A stretch of DNA of 64,000 bases, taken from the NCBI RefSeq assembly GCF_014205055.1, contig NZ_JACHMS010000001.1, positions 310,001-374,000 of the forward strand. Reading direction: 5' to 3'. This document shows positions 35,305 to 44,507 of this stretch, in pieces. The DNA is from Streptomyces luteogriseus. Its GTDB lineage: Bacteria > Actinomycetota > Actinomycetes > Streptomycetales > Streptomycetaceae. The notes beneath the pieces were generated by a model. The model saw only the letters and a list, made by a program, of their open reading frames with translations. It was not told the origin of the DNA and did no database searches. Positions within the stretch are counted from its first letter, which is position 1, and every line of letters starts with the position of its first letter. The translations under genes were made by a program, and so were the position numbers.

Positions 35305-36834
35305 GTGTCTGACTCCTCACGCGATACCGCCGAAGGCGCCGGCTGGGGTACCAGTGAACGGGGCGCCTACCAGCGGTTGATGCCGCCGCAGGCCGAGAAG
35401 ATCTCCTGGCTGGACCCGAGGATGCTGTGGGTCGCCCGCAACGGCGTGCTGGCCTCGTGGTTCGGGGACCCGACCGGCCGGACGCGCAGCCGGTGGGTGG
35501 CGCAGCGGGCGGCCTGCGGCGCACCGGCCGACAAGGTGCTCCGGCGCGACGACCCGGACCGGTTCTCGTTCCTGGTGATCGGTGACACCGGTGAGGGGGA
35601 CGACCCCCAGTACGCCGTCGTGCCGGGCTTTCTGAAGGCCGGTCAGGATTCGCGGTTCGCAGTGCTGGCCAGTGACGTGATCTACCCGGTGGGCAGCGCG
35701 GACGACTACGACACCAAGTTCTTCCGGCCGTACCAGGACTACCGGGCGCCGATCTACGCGATACCCGGCAACCACGACTGGTACGAGGACCTCGACGGCT
35801 TCATGCGCGTCTTCTGCGACGACGCCCCACCCCTGCCGCCCGAACCCCGGCCCCGTCCGCTCACCCGGGCCTGGCTGCGTTCGCTGCTGTGGCACCGGCC
35901 GCGTCCGGACGCGGGGCAACACCTCGCCGAGGCACGCACGTTGCGCTCCGCTGCGGAGCAACAGGCCGTCCAGCCCGGCCCGTACTGGGCGATCGACGCC
36001 GGTCCGGTGCGGATCGTCGGCATCGACACGGGTCTGCTCGGCACCCTCGACGCCGAGCAGGGCGCCTGGCTGCGCGAGGTCTCCCGGGGGCCCCGCCCCA
36101 AGATCCTGGTCACCGGTTCACCCTTGTTTGTGGACGGCCGGTGCGAGCCGTGCGCCATCGAGGGGGGCGGCACCGTGGACGACGTCGTCCGCGATCCGGA
36201 ACACCACTATGTGGCGGCGATCGGCGGCGACATCCACAACTACCAGCGCTACCCGGTCCGGCTGGAGGACGGGCGTACGCTCCAGTACGTCGTCGCGGGC
36301 GGGGGCGGCGCGTTCATGCACGCCACCCACACGATCCCCCGGGTCAACGTCGCGGGCGTCTCCGAGCAGGACTTCCGCTGCTACCCGCTGCGCGGCGACT
36401 CCCTGGCCTTCTACAGCCGCCTCTACGGCCGGCGGCTGCGGATGCGCCGCTTCTTCACGCTCACCGAGGCCGAGGCGACGGCCGTGATCGCCGAGCGCCT
36501 CGGCATCAAACCCACCCGCGCCCCGGGCACCCCGACCCGTGTCACCCGGCGCGTCCGCCTGGTCGCCGGGCTGCTCGGCACCGGGCGCCGCCCCGACAAG
36601 GCCAGGCGGTTCCGGCTGCCGGTGCGGAAGATCTACACGTCGCTGTTCTCGCCGAGCTCGGCGACGTACAGCCCGCCGTTCTTCAAGTGTTTCCTGCGGC
36701 TGGACGTCTCCCCGGAGTCGGTCCGGCTGCGCTGTTACGCCGCCACGGGCAACCGCGCGCAGGAAGTGGCCCCGCCGGTCGAGGACGAGGTGACGATCCC
36801 GCTGCGCCGACCGGGCGGAACGGGACAGCGCTGA
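35305..36834 (+). CDS. Large metallophosphoesterase, unknown substrate
   Basis: 509 residues from GTG 35305. Calcineurin-like blocks: SFLVIGDTGEGDD near 90, ASDVIYPVGSADDY, AIPGNHDWYEDLDGF, ILVTGSPLF in the region of the first His, and AAIGGDIHNYQRY for the metal-binding tail. An insert of about 60 residues between GNHD and the next block is proline/arginine rich. No signal peptide. The C-terminal 150 residues form a separate unknown region. Confidence 0.82.
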   Translation: MSDSSRDTAEGAGWGTSERGAYQRLMPPQAEKISWLDPRMLWVARNGVLASWFGDPTGRTRSRWVAQRAACGAPADKVLRRDDPDRFSFLVIGDTGEGDDPQYAVVPGFLKAGQDSRFAVLASDVIYPVGSADDYDTKFFRPYQDYRAPIYAIPGNHDWYEDLDGFMRVFCDDAPPLPPEPRPRPLTRAWLRSLLWHRPRPDAGQHLAEARTLRSAAEQQAVQPGPYWAIDAGPVRIVGIDTGLLGTLDAEQGAWLREVSRGPRPKILVTGSPLFVDGRCEPCAIEGGGTVDDVVRDPEHHYVAAIGGDIHNYQRYPVRLEDGRTLQYVVAGGGGAFMHATHTIPRVNVAGVSEQDFRCYPLRGDSLAFYSRLYGRRLRMRRFFTLTEAEATAVIAERLGIKPTRAPGTPTRVTRRVRLVAGLLGTGRRPDKARRFRLPVRKIYTSLFSPSSATYSPPFFKCFLRLDVSPESVRLRCYAATGNRAQEVAPPVEDEVTIPLRRPGGTGQR

Positions 36835-36914
36835 CCGGGCGGACCGGGAACAGCACGGGCCTCCGCCGGGTTGGCACCTCCGTAGGCCATTGAAGGTTCA
36901 ATGATGGAGGGCTC

Positions 36915-37943
36915 GTGCCGCCGACCCCGCGACCGCTGCGCAGGCTGGGCTTCCTGACCATCGGCCTGTTCGACGCGGCGGACCCGCGCCGGGGCCACGA
37001 GTCGACGCTGGAGATCATCGAGCTGGGGGAACGGCTCGGTTTCGACAGCGCGTGGGTGCGTCACCGGCACCTGCAGTACGGCATCTCCTCCCCCGTCGCC
37101 GTCCTGTCCGCCGCCTCCCAGCGCACGCGCCGCATCGAACTCGGCACGGCGGTGATCCCGCTCGGCTGGGAGAACCCGCTGCGGCTGGCGGAGGACCTGG
37201 CCACGGTCGACCTGCTGTCCGGGGGCCGGCTCAACCCGGGCGTGAGCGTGGGCCCGCCCATGCACTTCGACCAGGTCAAGGACGCGCTCTACCCGGACAC
37301 GGCCGACGCCGAAGACTTCGGCTACGGGCGGGTGGAGCGGCTGCTCGACTTCGTGCGGGGCAAGCCGGCGACGGACTTCAGCGGGGCCGAGGGCTTCGAG
37401 GTCTTCTCCGACCGGGTGCAGCCGCACTCCCCGGGCCTGGGCCGCCGCCTCTGGTACGGGGGCGGCAGCCTGCGGTCGGCCCGGTGGGCCGGCGAGCACG
37501 GCATGAACCTCCTCACCAGCAGCGTCGTCAAGGCCGAAGAGCCCGAGGGTCCCTACGACTTCGCGGAGATCCAGCTCGCCCAGATCCGCGCCTTCCGCGC
37601 CGCCCACCCCGACGGCGAGGCCGCCCGGGTCTCGCAGGGCCTGGTCGTCATCCCCACGGACTCGGCCTCGCCCGGACAACGCGCCCGGTACGAGGAGTAC
37701 GCCGCGCAGCGCACCCCCCGCACGACGGCACCGCAGGGACCGGCGCGGCTGTTGTTCGCGCCGGACCTGGTCGGGGCCTCGGCGGAGATCGCCGGACGGC
37801 TGCGGGCGCACGCCGCGTTCCGGGAGGTGGACGAGGTGGCGTTCGCCCTGCCGTTCTCCTTCGAGCACGAGGACTACGTGCAGATCCTCACCGACATGGC
37901 GACACAGCTGGGCCCGGCCCTGGGATGGCAGCCGAGCACCTAG
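36915..37943 (+). CDS. LLM-class (luciferase-like) flavin-dependent oxidoreductase
   Basis: 342 residues from GTG 36915 (GGAGGG upstream). TIM-barrel pattern of bacterial luciferase relatives: LGFLTIGLFDAADPRRGHES, ERLGFDSAWVRHRHLQYG, RIELGTAVIPLGWENPLRLA and DLLSGGRLNPGVSVG. It uses reduced FMN or F420 to oxidise an unknown substrate. Monocistronic, upstream of the lasso peptide cluster but separated by 434 bp, so probably not part of it. Confidence 0.85.
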   Translation: MPPTPRPLRRLGFLTIGLFDAADPRRGHESTLEIIELGERLGFDSAWVRHRHLQYGISSPVAVLSAASQRTRRIELGTAVIPLGWENPLRLAEDLATVDLLSGGRLNPGVSVGPPMHFDQVKDALYPDTADAEDFGYGRVERLLDFVRGKPATDFSGAEGFEVFSDRVQPHSPGLGRRLWYGGGSLRSARWAGEHGMNLLTSSVVKAEEPEGPYDFAEIQLAQIRAFRAAHPDGEAARVSQGLVVIPTDSASPGQRARYEEYAAQRTPRTTAPQGPARLLFAPDLVGASAEIAGRLRAHAAFREVDEVAFALPFSFEHEDYVQILTDMATQLGPALGWQPST

Positions 37944-38377
37944 CCCTGTCGGTGTCGTACTCGGCAAGGAATCTCGTGGTCCCCCCGGCGAAGGGGAGCA
38001 CGCCGTTGCCCCGGAGTGCGCCCCGGCGGCTCCCGCCCGGCCGCCGTCGGACCGCCCTGGCAGGTACCGCGAGCATCCGCAGGAGGCGCATGTCGAAACG
38101 TTCATGCGAACCCTTGCACACCCCGGCCGCACCATCGGCCCGCGCCTGCGCCGACCGAACGAGAGCCGGCGCACCACCCGAGGACGTCGGATTTTGCGGA
38201 TTATCCGAGCTTTGCGAGGGCTCTTGCCTTGGACTCACGCTCTGCAGCTAGCTGTTGATGCGTCCGCTTCCCGGCCCGGGTTCCCGATGAGCCCGGCGCC
38301 GACCGGCGGCACCTGGGCCGGTCCCCAGGGCCGTCGGTCAGGGCAGCGGGTGGCGAACCTGCACGTGAGGAGTGGTC
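37944..38377. other. Region before the lasso peptide precursor, 434 bp
   Basis: Holds the presumed lasso operon promoter and one candidate cysteine-rich micro-ORF (38090-38251). The stretch 38190-38250 is clearly richer in A/T than its surroundings, as expected of a promoter. No definite -10/-35 pair could be picked by eye. Confidence 0.5.
38090..38251 (+). CDS. Candidate cysteine-rich micro-ORF, doubtful
   Basis: 53 codons from ATG 38090 with AGGAGG three bases upstream (a little close). The peptide has seven cysteines, five of them in the last 20 residues (FCGLSELCEGSCLGLTLCS). Codon use is unlike the neighbours: TTT, TTA, CTT, TCT and CGT appear, including a bldA-type TTA. That argues either for a foreign or regulated peptide, or for non-coding promoter DNA that happens to be open. 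No family recognised. Confidence 0.25.
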   Translation: MSKRSCEPLHTPAAPSARACADRTRAGAPPEDVGFCGLSELCEGSCLGLTLCS

Positions 38378-38488
38378 ATGAAGAAGGCATACGAGGCGCC
38401 GACGCTCGTCCGGCTCGGTACGTTCCGGAAGGAGACGGGGCTCCTCCAGCGCTCCGGCAACGACCGGCTGATCCTGAGCAAGAACTGA
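38378..38488 (+). CDS. Lasso peptide precursor, citrulassin type
   Basis: 36 residues with GAGGAG upstream of ATG 38378. The leader MKKAYEAPTLVRLGTFRKET carries the actinobacterial lasso pattern YxxPxLxxxGxF and Thr at -2, Gly at -1. The predicted 15-residue core is LLQRSGNDRLILSKN. By family rule Leu1 would form the macrolactam with Asp8. The GNDRL-LSKN frame matches citrulassins, in which Arg9 can be converted to citrulline by a separately encoded peptidylarginine deiminase. No such enzyme is in this window. The downstream genes supply cyclase, RRE, protease and exporter. Confidence 0.92.
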   Translation: MKKAYEAPTLVRLGTFRKETGLLQRSGNDRLILSKN

Positions 38489-38514
38489 CGACCGACGGTC
38501 CTTGACCCGACGTC

Positions 38515-40365
38515 ATGACTGAACTGCACGAAAGTGCGGGGACGGGCCCCGGCGACGCGCACTTCGCGGTCTTCACCGACCGTGCGGACGCGGCCGCCGC
38601 GGCCCGCTCCTTCGCCCGCCCCGGAAGCCGGACCCTGACGCACGCGTCGGGCCGGCCCTGGCTGGTCGGCCACTGGCACGACGACGAGGTCGTCACGGCG
38701 AGCGCCCGCGGCGCCTCCCTCGCCGTCGTCGGCTGCTGTCCGGTCGACGCCGGTGAACTCCGACGCCGGGCAGCGCAGCTGCGTGATCTCGCGGAGCTCG
38801 ACGCGCTGGCCCGGTCCCTCCCCGGCAGTTTCCACCTCGTCGGCACCCTCGACGGCCGGACCAGAGTGCAGGGCACGGCCTCCGGGCTGCGGCTCGTCTT
38901 CCACGCGGAGATCGACGGCGTTCGGGTGGCCGCGACCCGGGCCGACACCCTGGCCACCGTCCTGCGCCTGGAACCCGCCGTGGAGGAACTGGCCGTCAGG
39001 CTGCTGTGGCCCGCCCCCTACCCGCTGTTCGAGACGTCGATGTGGCGTGCGGTCACCGCCGTTCCTCCGCAGACCGCCCTCGTGATCGCCGCCGACGGGC
39101 GCACCGCACGGCACACTCGCTGGTGGACGCCGCCGGAGCCGGTCCGGCCGCTCGCCGACGCGGCTCCCCTGATCCGGACGGCGCTGGAGGAGGCCGTCGG
39201 CGCGCGGACCCGGCAGGGCGGCGTCGTGAGCTGCGATCTGTCCGGGGGCCTGGACTCCACCTCCGTCTGCTTCCTGGCCGACCGCTCCCCCGCCCGCGTG
39301 GTCGCCAGCACGTGGCCGGGACGCGATCCGGCCGACACCGACCTGGCCTGGGCCGAACGGGCGATGGGTCACCTGCCGGACGTCGAGCACGTGGTCTGGG
39401 ATGCCGACGCCTCCCCGCTGGTCTACGAGGACCTGCTCGGCATCGACGACCTCCTCGACGAACCCACCATCGGCGTCATGGACCGTTCCCGGGTCCTGCA
39501 CCACCTGCCCGGCCTCGCGGCACGCGGCAGCCGGTTGCATCTGACCGGCATCGGCGGCGACCACGTGGCCTGGTGCTCGGAGGCCTACTACCACCGGCTG
39601 CTGCGCATCCGCCCCCTGTTCGCCGCGCGTCAGTTGCGCGGCTTCCGGGCGCTGTGGCAATGGCCGCTCGGCGGCACACTGCGCGCCCTCGCCGACGTCC
39701 GTCCGTACGGCACATGGCTCGCCGACGCCGCCGGTGATCTGCGTGGCCCGTTGCCCCCGTCCGTCACGACAGGTCTCGGCTGGGGCATGACCCCGCGCCT
39801 GTTCGACTGGGTGACGCCCGAGGCCGAGCGGATGGCCCGCCGGGCACTGCTCGAAGCGGCGTCGACGGCCTCTCCGCTGCATCCGGACCGTGGACTGCAC
39901 ACCGACCTGGAGCAGATCCGCTCCTGCACCCGCGTCATCCGGCAGTGGGACCGGATGGCGGCCCGCGCCGGCCTGCCGATGGCCTCCCCCTTCCTGGACG
40001 ACCGCGTCATCGAGGCGTGTCTGTCCGTACGTCCGAGCGAGCGCGTCACGCCCTGGCGGTACAAGCCCGTGCTGACCGCCGCGATGCGCGGGATCGTGCC
40101 GGAGGAGTGCCTGCGACGCAGCAACAAGGCCACGGCCTCCATGGACGCCTCCAACGGACTGCGCGAACACCGTGCCGATCTGCTGGCCCTGTGGGAGGAC
40201 TCACGGCTGGCGGAACTGGGCCTGGTGGACGGCTCCGAGCTGCGCCGCCTCGCGCGGCGGCCCGCCTCCCCGGGGCTCTCCGACGCCATCCTCTACTCCA
40301 CGATCGCCGCGGAGGTGTGGCTGCGCGGGCTCGCACGCGGCCGCGCCCGTGTCCCGCAATCCTGA
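38515..40365 (+). CDS. Lasso cyclase, asparagine synthetase-like
   Basis: 616 residues. The C-terminal ATP-pyrophosphatase domain has SCDLSGGLDSTSVCFL (about residues 240-255) for ATP binding and DEPTIGVMDRSR. The N-terminal part resembles the glutaminase half of AsnB, but there is no catalytic Cys2, as expected for lasso cyclases. It activates the core Asp8 side chain as AMP ester and closes the ring with the core N-terminus. It starts 26 bp after the precursor stop. Confidence 0.92.
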   Translation: MTELHESAGTGPGDAHFAVFTDRADAAAAARSFARPGSRTLTHASGRPWLVGHWHDDEVVTASARGASLAVVGCCPVDAGELRRRAAQLRDLAELDALARSLPGSFHLVGTLDGRTRVQGTASGLRLVFHAEIDGVRVAATRADTLATVLRLEPAVEELAVRLLWPAPYPLFETSMWRAVTAVPPQTALVIAADGRTARHTRWWTPPEPVRPLADAAPLIRTALEEAVGARTRQGGVVSCDLSGGLDSTSVCFLADRSPARVVASTWPGRDPADTDLAWAERAMGHLPDVEHVVWDADASPLVYEDLLGIDDLLDEPTIGVMDRSRVLHHLPGLAARGSRLHLTGIGGDHVAWCSEAYYHRLLRIRPLFAARQLRGFRALWQWPLGGTLRALADVRPYGTWLADAAGDLRGPLPPSVTTGLGWGMTPRLFDWVTPEAERMARRALLEAASTASPLHPDRGLHTDLEQIRSCTRVIRQWDRMAARAGLPMASPFLDDRVIEACLSVRPSERVTPWRYKPVLTAAMRGIVPEECLRRSNKATASMDASNGLREHRADLLALWEDSRLAELGLVDGSELRRLARRPASPGLSDAILYSTIAAEVWLRGLARGRARVPQS

Positions 40366-40400
40366 CCGCCCCCCGTCAGACACGTCAGAAAGGCCCCCAC

Positions 40401-40655
40401 ATGCCCCTGCGGTTCGGCGACAACGTCTCCACGGCCGAGACCGACTACGGTACCGTCCTGCTGGACGAACAGGTCGGCGCCTACTGGGAGTTGAACCCGA
40501 CGGCCACCTTGGTGGTACGGACGCTGCTGGACGGCGGCGAGGAGTCGGACGCGGCCGCCGCGCTGGTCCGGGAGTTCGACGTCGACCGGGCGCAGGCCCT
40601 CCAGGACGTCGAGACGCTCGTCCGTGGACTGCGCGAGTCGGGGCTCGCCTCATGA
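40401..40655 (+). CDS. Lasso RRE protein (PqqD-like)
   Basis: 84 residues, PqqD-like fold: FGDNVSTAETDYGTVLLDEQ, GAYWELNPTATLVVRTLLDG, then a helical C-terminus. It binds the leader peptide and presents it to protease and cyclase. AGAAAGG lies upstream of ATG 40401. Its stop overlaps the protease start by ATGA. Confidence 0.92.
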   Translation: MPLRFGDNVSTAETDYGTVLLDEQVGAYWELNPTATLVVRTLLDGGEESDAAAALVREFDVDRAQALQDVETLVRGLRESGLAS

Positions 40656-41089
40656 CGACGCCCAGCGCGCTGGAGCGGCCGACCGGTGTTCCCCTGGCCC
40701 GGCGCCTGACCGCCCGCCTCGTCCTGCTCCCCGCGGTCGCCCTGGCCCTGCTGCCGCCGCGCCACATCCGCACCGTGCTCGGCGTCCTTCGGCGCGGCGC
40801 CGCACCGGCGACCGCCGGACAGGCCCGCAACGCCCGCGATGCCATGTGCGCCGTCAGCCTGCGCTGCGCCGGGCCGAAGGGGTGCCTGCCGCGTTCCCTG
40901 GGAGCGGCACTGCTGTGCCGGCTCGGCGGAACATGGCCGACCTGGTGCACCGGCGTACGGGTCACTCCGCCCTTCACCGCGCACGCCTGGGTCGAGGCCG
41001 AAGGCAGCCCCGTCGGCGAGGGAGTCCCGCAGGGCTACTTCGCCCGGCTGGTCGCCGTCGCCCCGCTGACCGGGCCTGCCGACCGATGA
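40652..41089 (+). CDS. Lasso leader peptidase (transglutaminase-like B2 protein)
   Basis: 145 residues. Cysteine protease of the transglutaminase-like B2 family: catalytic Cys78 in GPKGCLPRSL and His111 in TAHAWVEAEG. A hydrophobic N-terminal segment (RLVLLPAVALALLPP) is usual. It cuts the leader after Gly(-1), so that Leu1 becomes free for ring closure. Overlaps both neighbours by ATGA. Confidence 0.92.
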   Translation: MTTPSALERPTGVPLARRLTARLVLLPAVALALLPPRHIRTVLGVLRRGAAPATAGQARNARDAMCAVSLRCAGPKGCLPRSLGAALLCRLGGTWPTWCTGVRVTPPFTAHAWVEAEGSPVGEGVPQGYFARLVAVAPLTGPADR

Positions 41090-42951
41090 CCGGGGCGACG
41101 GTTCCGCGCGGCGGCCGGACCACGATCGCCGACACCGACACCGACACCGGCAAGCGCGCCACCGACACGTCCACCCTGGCGGCGGTGGCCACGATGTACC
41201 GGCTCACCGCCGGGCATCGCAGCGCCATCGCCGTCGCCGGCGTGCTGACCCTCGTAGGATCCGCCCTGGGGCTGGCCCAGCCGCTCGTCGCCAAGCAGGT
41301 CGTGGACGCGAGCGGCCGCGGACAGGTCATCTGGCCGCTGCTGGCCCTCCTCGCCATGCTGTTCGTCGTCGAGGCGGCGACGGGAGCGGCGGGGCGCTTC
41401 CTCCTGGAACGGATGGGCGAAGGCGTCGTACGTCAGCTTCGGCACGGGCTGGTGGGCCGGCTGCTCCGCCTGGAGATGAGGGAGTACGACCGCCACCGGA
41501 GCGGCGACCTCATCTCCCGAGTGACCACCGACACGACCCTGCTGCGTGAGGTCGTGTCCCAGGCCCTGGTCGACCTCGTGACGGGAAGCCTGATCGCGGC
41601 CGGGGCGATCGCCCTCATGGCGTGGCTGGACCCTCTGCTGCTGCTCCTGGTCGTCGTGACCGTGGCGGCGTCTGCCGTGGTCGTCGCCTCGCTGCTCACG
41701 GGGATCAGGAACGCCTCCGCACACATGCAGGGCTCGGTCGGTGCCGTCGCCGCCGACCTCGAACGGGCCCTGAGCGCCCTGCCGATGGTCCGTGTGCACC
41801 GGGCCGAGGAGCGGGAGGCGGCCGGCATCGGCGCCCGCGTGGACGCGGCCTACGGCGCGGGGGTGCGCACCGCCAAGCTCGCCTCCGTGATGAGCTCCGC
41901 CGTCGAACTCGCCGTGCAGGGCTCCTTCCTCATCGTCCTGGTCGTCGGCGGCCTGCGCGTCGGCGGTCATGCCGGCTCCCTCGGTGATCTCGTAGCGTTC
42001 CTGCTGTACGCCTCGTACCTCGTCCTGCCGTTGTCGTCCGTCTTCCGCGCGGTGGGCCTCATCCAGCGCGGAATGGGCGCCTACCAGCGCATCGACGAGG
42101 CGCTCCGCCTCCCGGTGGAGCCCACCGCACCCGCCGACCCGGCGGACCCCGCACCCGTGACGCAGCCGACCGGGACGCCCGGGACTCGCGAACACCCCGT
42201 TCTCGTCCTGGACGACGTCCACTTCGGCTACGCCCCACAGCGGCCGGTCCTGCGCGGTGTCTCGTTCGCCGTCCCACAGCGCCGGCACGTGGCCCTGGTG
42301 GGCCCGTCGGGAGCCGGCAAGAGTACGGTGTTCGCCCTGGTCGCGAGGTTCTACGAGCCGGATGCGGGCACCCTGCTCTTCAACGGGCGGCCGGCGACCG
42401 GACTCACTCGCGGTGAGTGCCGCCGGGGCATCGCCGTGGTCGACCAGACCACCCACGTGGTCCACGGCACCCTTCGGGACAACATCACCTACGCCGTGCC
42501 CGACGCGACCGAGGCGGAGATCCGGCGCGTCGTCGAACTGGCCCGGCTCGACGAGGTCGTCGACCGGCTGCCCGGGGGCCTGGCCGCCGTCATCGGTGAA
42601 CACGGCTGCAACCTCTCCGGCGGCGAACGTCAACGTGTCGCCCTCGCGCGCGCGTTGCTGGCCCGGCCCGCGTTGCTGCTGCTGGACGAGCCCACCTCGC
42701 ACCTCGACGCGATCAACGAGTCGGCGCTCACCACCGTCATGAAGGACGTCGCCCAGGAGTGCGCCCTGCTGGTCATCGCCCACCGTCTGTCCACCGTGCA
42801 GCACGCCGACCACATCGTGGTGCTCCAGGACGGCCGCACGGTCGCCGGCGGACGTCACGAGGACCTGCTGGCCGGCAGTACCCTCTACCGCGAGCTGGCC
42901 GCGAGCCAGATGCTCCGTCCGGGTGGGGAGCCACCGCCGAAGAGCACCTGA
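41086..42951 (+). CDS. Lasso peptide ABC exporter (membrane plus ATPase fusion)
   Basis: 621 residues, half-transporter. Six membrane helices within about residues 45-330. The ATPase domain has Walker A GPSGAGKST, signature LSGGERQRVALARALL, Walker B LLLLDEPTSHLD and H-loop VIAHRLSTV. No C39 peptidase domain, consistent with a separate leader peptidase. It should act as a homodimer exporting the mature lasso peptide, which may also give self-protection. Last gene of the operon. Confidence 0.92.
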   Translation: MTGATVPRGGRTTIADTDTDTGKRATDTSTLAAVATMYRLTAGHRSAIAVAGVLTLVGSALGLAQPLVAKQVVDASGRGQVIWPLLALLAMLFVVEAATGAAGRFLLERMGEGVVRQLRHGLVGRLLRLEMREYDRHRSGDLISRVTTDTTLLREVVSQALVDLVTGSLIAAGAIALMAWLDPLLLLLVVVTVAASAVVVASLLTGIRNASAHMQGSVGAVAADLERALSALPMVRVHRAEEREAAGIGARVDAAYGAGVRTAKLASVMSSAVELAVQGSFLIVLVVGGLRVGGHAGSLGDLVAFLLYASYLVLPLSSVFRAVGLIQRGMGAYQRIDEALRLPVEPTAPADPADPAPVTQPTGTPGTREHPVLVLDDVHFGYAPQRPVLRGVSFAVPQRRHVALVGPSGAGKSTVFALVARFYEPDAGTLLFNGRPATGLTRGECRRGIAVVDQTTHVVHGTLRDNITYAVPDATEAEIRRVVELARLDEVVDRLPGGLAAVIGEHGCNLSGGERQRVALARALLARPALLLLDEPTSHLDAINESALTTVMKDVAQECALLVIAHRLSTVQHADHIVVLQDGRTVAGGRHEDLLAGSTLYRELAASQMLRPGGEPPPKST

Positions 42952-42971
42952 ACAGAACACCCGCCCACCAG

Positions 42972-42993
42972 GCGCCCCTCACGACGAGGGCGC
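42972..42993. terminator. Hairpin between convergent exporter and dioxygenase genes
   Basis: Arms GCGCCCCTC and GAGGGCGC with a 5-base loop and one bulge. Could serve both convergent genes. Confidence 0.5.
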
Positions 42994-43026
42994 GCACGTG
43001 GCCCGGCTCTCCGGTCCGGGGTGGGG

Positions 43027-44001
43027 TCACCAGCAGCCCGGCTCGGTCCCCGTGACCGGCTCCGACGGCGTGCCGTCCACCCCGACGGGCACGTCCCCGG
43101 CGAGCATCACCCGGTGCATGATCCGCGGATGGTCGAGGTGGGCGGTGTCGCCGGGGGCCAGATGCATCGTGGCGCGGTTGTCCCAGAACGCCACGCTGCC
43201 CGGCTCCCAGCGGAAGCGGACCGTGTACTCGGGGCGTACGGCCTGCTCCAGCAGCATGTCCAGGATCGCGGCGCTCTCGGGCCGGGAGAGGCCGGCGATC
43301 TGCTCGACGTAGTAGCCGTTGACGTACAGGATCCGCTCCCCCGTCTCCGGGTGGACCCGCACCAGGGGGTGCAGGGAGGCGACCTGACGGTCGAGCAGGT
43401 GGCGGACGTACGCGTCGTCGCCGGGACGGGGCTGGTAGCCGACGCCGAGCCGGTGTTCGGCCCGCAGTCCGTCGACGAACCGCCGCAGCGGCGCGGAGAG
43501 TCCGGCGTACGCCGCCGCCAGGTTCGACCAGGTGGTGTCGCCGCCGTAGGGCGGTACGGTCTCGGCGCGCAGGATCGTCGCGGCGGGAGGGTCGACGCGG
43601 GCGCCGTGGTCGCAGTGCCAGCCGCGCAGCAGCGTGTGCCGGCGGCGCCGCAGCCACTCGTCGTGCTCCATGCCGAACCGCCCGCCCAGCTCCAGCCGGT
43701 CGGCGGTCGTCTCGATCCCGGGGAAGTCCGGGGGCGAGGCCTTGCCCCGCCGGGGCAGCTCCACGATCTCGCCGAACCGGCGCGCGAACGCCACGTGCCC
43801 GGCGTGGTCCAGTCGTTGCCCCCGGAAGAACACCACCTTCCACCGCAGCACCGCCGCCCGGATCGCGGCGACCACGGCGTCGTCGAGATCCCCGGCCAGA
43901 TCGACCCCGCCGATCTCGGCCCCGATGTACCCGGCGACCGGTTTCACCTCCAGCCCGGCCTTGCGCGCCACCTCGTCCGTCATCCCGCTGTCCGTCGTCA
44001 T
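43027..44001 (-). CDS. TauD/TfdA family 2-oxoglutarate-dependent dioxygenase
   Basis: 324 residues. Fe(II) ligands are visible as WHCDHG (H-x-D) and the distal His in WDNRATMH. Arg in HLDHPRIMHRVML may bind 2-oxoglutarate. YIGAEIGGVDLAGDL and VVFFRGQ are typical of the family. The substrate could be taurine, a sulfonate, a phenoxyacetate-like acid or an amino acid. Convergent with the lasso operon, so not obviously part of it. Confidence 0.88.
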   Translation of the reverse strand: MTTDSGMTDEVARKAGLEVKPVAGYIGAEIGGVDLAGDLDDAVVAAIRAAVLRWKVVFFRGQRLDHAGHVAFARRFGEIVELPRRGKASPPDFPGIETTADRLELGGRFGMEHDEWLRRRRHTLLRGWHCDHGARVDPPAATILRAETVPPYGGDTTWSNLAAAYAGLSAPLRRFVDGLRAEHRLGVGYQPRPGDDAYVRHLLDRQVASLHPLVRVHPETGERILYVNGYYVEQIAGLSRPESAAILDMLLEQAVRPEYTVRFRWEPGSVAFWDNRATMHLAPGDTAHLDHPRIMHRVMLAGDVPVGVDGTPSEPVTGTEPGCW

Positions 44002-44150
44002 GAGCGCTCCGCTGGTCGTGGGCGTGGTCCGGCCTTCCCGAAGATCGTGACAGCGATCTCAGCCGAGGGCGACCATGCCTCGACGAGAGGGCCGGGGCGA
44101 GAGGGAAATCCGGTCGAGCCGGGCGGCCTTCGTCGGTAGCGTCGGGCCCC

Positions 44151-44507
44151 ATGACCTTGACGGACCTGCCGGCCGGCTTTCGCGACGAGGAGCAACGCGG
44201 GTATGTCCGCCGGGTGATCCACGACCGGCTCGCCGACGACCGCGACCAGCAGGAGTGCCGCTACCTCATGCGGTTCTGGTGGCAACTGGGCATGCCCTAC
44301 CGGGAGGTGACGCTCGACCAGCTCAGGGCGAACCTCGGCGAGGACACGCTGCGGCTCGTCGAGGAGCTGATCGACGCCGTGCGCACCTCCCACGCGGCGA
44401 TCGACGACTGGGTCGACGCGGTGGAGGGTTCCCGGCCCCTCGTCCGGGACCGCGGTTTCGAGCAGACCGGGGCTCTGCTGCGCGGGAACGCCCGCCCTAC
44501 ACCCTGA
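44151..44507 (+). CDS. Hypothetical protein, 118 residues
   Basis: Starts MTLTDLPAGFRDEEQRGYVR. Helical, rich in Arg, Asp and Leu, with two Trp in LMRFWWQLGMPYREVTLDQL. No recognised domain or signal peptide. Divergent from the dioxygenase; its last 11 bp overlap the end of the convergent GH32 gene. Weak ribosome site. Confidence 0.5.
   Translation: MTLTDLPAGFRDEEQRGYVRRVIHDRLADDRDQQECRYLMRFWWQLGMPYREVTLDQLRANLGEDTLRLVEELIDAVRTSHAAIDDWVDAVEGSRPLVRDRGFEQTGALLRGNARPTP

Noticed and set aside
43027..44001. Dioxygenase as tailoring gene of the lasso cluster
   Set aside because: It is convergent, behind a hairpin, and no dioxygenase is usual in citrulassin clusters. Position alone is not enough.
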